Part shown: positions 61,697-64,000 of the stretch, piece by piece
How positions within the stretch are numbered: position 1 is the first letter of the stretch
How the letters are laid out: each line of letters starts with the position of its first letter
Made by a program: the position numbers and the translations under genes
The notes under the pieces: generated by a model
Told to the model about the DNA's origin: nothing
Databases searched by the model: none
The model's input: only the letters and a program-made list of their open reading frames with translations
Origin: Cronobacter sakazakii
GTDB lineage: Bacteria > Pseudomonadota > Gammaproteobacteria > Enterobacterales > Enterobacteriaceae
Direction of reading: 5' to 3'
DNA: 64,000 bases
Assembly (NCBI RefSeq): GCF_000982825.1
Contig: NZ_CP011047.1
Location: 124,001-188,000 of the forward strand

Positions 61697-63012
61697 CAGC
61701 CAAGCTCCTTCGCAAGACGCGTAAACACGTCGCCGCGCTGTTCGAAGTTTTTAAACTGATCGAGGCTCGCGCAGGCGGGCGAGAGCAGGACCATGTCGCC
61801 TGGCTGAACGCGTCCGGCGATGACTTTCATCGCCTCTTCCATGGTGTCCATACGCTCGGAGATTTCAGGGCGCAGCGCCGCCAGCGCGTCGCCGTCACGG
61901 CCAAAGCAGTAGAGACGCACACGATCGCCCGTCAGGTAATGCGCAAGCGGTGAGAAATCGGCGGATTTGCCGTCGCCACCCAACAGTAAATGCAGCGTGC
62001 CGTCGAGATGCAGGCCGTTGAGCGCCGCCTCGGTGCTGCCGACATTGGTGGCTTTGGAATCGTTAATCCAGCGCACGCCGTTATGCTCATAAGCGAGCTG
62101 GAAACGGTGCGCCAGCCCGCCAAACGTCGTCAGCGCTTTCAGGCTACTGGCACGCGGCAGGCCTGCGGCATCCGCCAGCGCCAGCGCCGCCAGGGCGTTG
62201 GTGTAGTTATGCTGGCCAACGAGCTTCATCTCCTTCACGTTAAGGACTTTCTCGCCCCGCACGCGCAGCCAGATTTCGCCCTGCTGACGGTTAAGGTGAT
62301 AATCCCCGACATCAATGCCGAAGCTCACGCAGCGCTCGTCCGCGCCGCGTACCGGCATGGTCAGCGCGTCGTCGGCGTTTACCACGCACACCGTCGCGTT
62401 TTCATATATCCGTAACTTCGCCGCACGATACTGCTGCAACCCGAGCGGATAACGATCCATATGATCTTCGGTGACGTTAAGAATGGTCGCGGCGGCAGCC
62501 TTCAGGCTAAAGGTAGTTTCGAGCTGGAAGCTGGAAAGCTCAAGTACATACAGCTCGCGGCCCTCTTCCAGCAGCATCAGCGCGGGCAGGCCAATATTGC
62601 CACCCACGCCCACGTTAACACCCGCCGCTTTCGCCATTTCGCCCACCAGCGTCGTTACGGTGCTTTTGCCGTTCGAGCCGGTAATGGCGATGACAGGTGC
62701 CTGCGCTTCGCGACAAAACAGTTCGATATCGCCAACAATCTCAACGCCTGCTTCTGCCGCCGCGCTCAGCGCCGGATGCGCGAGGGCGATGCCTGGGCTT
62801 GCGACGATCAGATCGGCGTTCATCAGCCAGTTTTCATTGAGCGAGCCGAGATGGCGCTCCACCTCTTCCGGCAGCTTATCCAGCCCCGGCGGGGAGATTC
62901 GGGTATCCATCACGCGCGGCGTCACGCCGCGCGCCAGGAAAAAGTCCACGCAGGAAAGGCCGGTTAACCCAAGCCCGATGATGACGACTTTTTTACCCTG
63001 ATAATCTGCCAT
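61696..63012 (-). CDS. murD: UDP-MurNAc-L-alanine-D-glutamate ligase
   Basis: Adds D-Glu to the peptidoglycan precursor. It has 438 residues as in E. coli. The N-terminal VIIGLGLTGLSCVDFF, ATP motif GSNGKSTVTTLV and the segment WINDSKATNVGSTEAAL are present. It lies 2 bp after mraY. Confidence 0.97.
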   Translation of the reverse strand: MADYQGKKVVIIGLGLTGLSCVDFFLARGVTPRVMDTRISPPGLDKLPEEVERHLGSLNENWLMNADLIVASPGIALAHPALSAAAEAGVEIVGDIELFCREAQAPVIAITGSNGKSTVTTLVGEMAKAAGVNVGVGGNIGLPALMLLEEGRELYVLELSSFQLETTFSLKAAAATILNVTEDHMDRYPLGLQQYRAAKLRIYENATVCVVNADDALTMPVRGADERCVSFGIDVGDYHLNRQQGEIWLRVRGEKVLNVKEMKLVGQHNYTNALAALALADAAGLPRASSLKALTTFGGLAHRFQLAYEHNGVRWINDSKATNVGSTEAALNGLHLDGTLHLLLGGDGKSADFSPLAHYLTGDRVRLYCFGRDGDALAALRPEISERMDTMEEAMKVIAGRVQPGDMVLLSPACASLDQFKNFEQRGDVFTRLAKELG

Positions 63013-63014
63013 GT

Positions 63015-64000
63015 TTAACGTACCTTAAGCGTAGCCAGGCCAATCAGCACCAGCATCAGCGAAATCACCCAGAAGCGCACGATCACGCGCGGCTCCGGCC
63101 AGCCTTTCAGTTCATAGTGGTGATGAATCGGCGCCATGCGGAAAATGCGCTGTCCGCGCAGCTTAAAGGAGCCTACCTGCAGGATGACCGACAGGGTTTC
63201 CACCACGAAAACGCCGCCCATAATCACCAGCAGGAACTCCTGACGCAGCAGCACGGCGATAATGCCGAGCGCGCCGCCTAAGGCCAGCGAGCCGACATCA
63301 CCCATAAAGACCTGCGCCGGATAGGTGTTAAACCACAGAAAGCCCAGGCCCGCGCCGACAATCGCGGTGCAGACAATCACCAGCTCACCCGCGTGACGCA
63401 GATACGGAATATGCAGGTAGCTTGCGAAATTCATGTTACCTGTCGCCCACGCCACCAGCGCGAAACCGCCTGCCACCAGTACGGTAGGCATAATGGCGAG
63501 GCCGTCCAGACCGTCGGTCAGGTTTACCGCGTTGCCGGTGCCGACAATAACGAAATAAGCGAGCAGCACATAGAAAATGCCGAGCTGCGGCATCACGTCT
63601 TTAAAGAACGGCACCACCAGTTCTGTTGCAGGCGTGCCTTTACCGGTGATGTAAAGCGCAAACGCCACCGTCAGGGCAATCAACGACATCCAGAAATATT
63701 TCCAGCGGGCGATCAGGCCCTTGGTGTCTTTACGCACCACCTTACGGTAATCGTCGACAAAACCGACCGCGCCGTAACCGACCAGCACAAACAGCACGCA
63801 CCAGACATACGGGTTGGAAGGGTAAGCCCACAGCAGCACCGACACCACAATAGAGGTGAGGATCATGATGCCGCCCATGGTCGGCGTGCCGCGTTTGCTG
63901 AAATGCGACTCCGGGCCGTCGTTACGCACAACCTGCCCGAAGGAAAGCTTCTGTAAATGCGCGATCAGGCGCGGTCCCATCCATAACGAAATAAACAGCG
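63015..64000 (-). CDS. mraY: phospho-MurNAc-pentapeptide transferase, 3' part
   Basis: Makes lipid I on undecaprenyl phosphate. The frame is open to the window edge (first visible residues LFISLWMGPRL), so the N-terminal part is missing. Conserved motifs FVDDYRKV, NLTDGLDGLA and MAPIHHHYELKG are present. The ATG at 63980 is internal, not the true start. Confidence 0.95.
   Translation of the reverse strand, partial: LFISLWMGPRLIAHLQKLSFGQVVRNDGPESHFSKRGTPTMGGIMILTSIVVSVLLWAYPSNPYVWCVLFVLVGYGAVGFVDDYRKVVRKDTKGLIARWKYFWMSLIALTVAFALYITGKGTPATELVVPFFKDVMPQLGIFYVLLAYFVIVGTGNAVNLTDGLDGLAIMPTVLVAGGFALVAWATGNMNFASYLHIPYLRHAGELVIVCTAIVGAGLGFLWFNTYPAQVFMGDVGSLALGGALGIIAVLLRQEFLLVIMGGVFVVETLSVILQVGSFKLRGQRIFRMAPIHHHYELKGWPEPRVIVRFWVISLMLVLIGLATLKVR

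Overview
The window is an enterobacterial chromosome segment. Gene content and order match the hpt-gcd-cueO-speED-acnB-lpd-aceFE-pdhR-aroP-ampED-nadC-ppdD-hofBC-guaC-coaE-zapD-secA-lpxC-dcw region of Escherichia coli, and most proteins have the same length as their E. coli counterparts. The GC-rich codon use, chromosomal traT-like gene, DUF3300/DUF2950 pair and type I-F CRISPR repeats suggest a genus such as Cronobacter, Enterobacter or a relative. The genus cannot be fixed from this sequence alone.

Layout. Positions 1-5,500 carry can (partial), hpt, gcd and cueO, with a perfect CRP site before gcd and a CueR promoter before cueO. Positions 5,533-5,800 are a small orphan type I-F CRISPR array (5 repeats, 4 spacers) transcribed towards cueO; no cas gene is present. 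Positions 6,178-12,000 carry yacC, speE-speD, yacL, a small secreted protein and acnB. About 900 bp upstream of acnB hold an unexplained set of short repeats, hairpins and a small membrane ORF. Then come DUF3300 (yacH-like) plus DUF2950, a TraT-like lipoprotein, the pyruvate dehydrogenase operon (pdhR-aceE-aceF-lpd), aroP, a sugar symporter/GH43 pair, ampD-ampE and nadC.

At 30,613-42,720 a 12.1-kb AT-rich integrative element splits the type IV pilin gene ppdD. An 8-bp direct repeat (ATGGTGGT) bounds it, inverted-repeat arms typical of attP lie just inside, and a large serine recombinase gene sits at the right end. Joining the two ppdD pieces at the repeat restores a complete 144-codon pilin, so the insertion is recent and precise excision would repair the gene. 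Cargo: a two-gene unit (winged-helix-like protein plus a PD-(D/E)XK nuclease-like protein), an IS1 copy with 9-bp target duplication, a small serine resolvase with its own res-like site, a SLATT-domain membrane protein, a HEPN-like protein, a membrane/secreted protein pair, a 1-kb non-coding region rich in inverted repeats, and a helicase-like ATPase. This looks like a defence island able to circularise and perhaps replicate.

To the right, the host order resumes: hofB and hofC (now without their pilin), guaC, coaE-zapD-yacG, mutT, secM-secA with a canonical SecM arrest peptide, lpxC, and the division/cell-wall cluster ftsZ-ftsA-ftsQ-ddlB-murC-murG-ftsW-murD-mraY, running off the right edge inside mraY.
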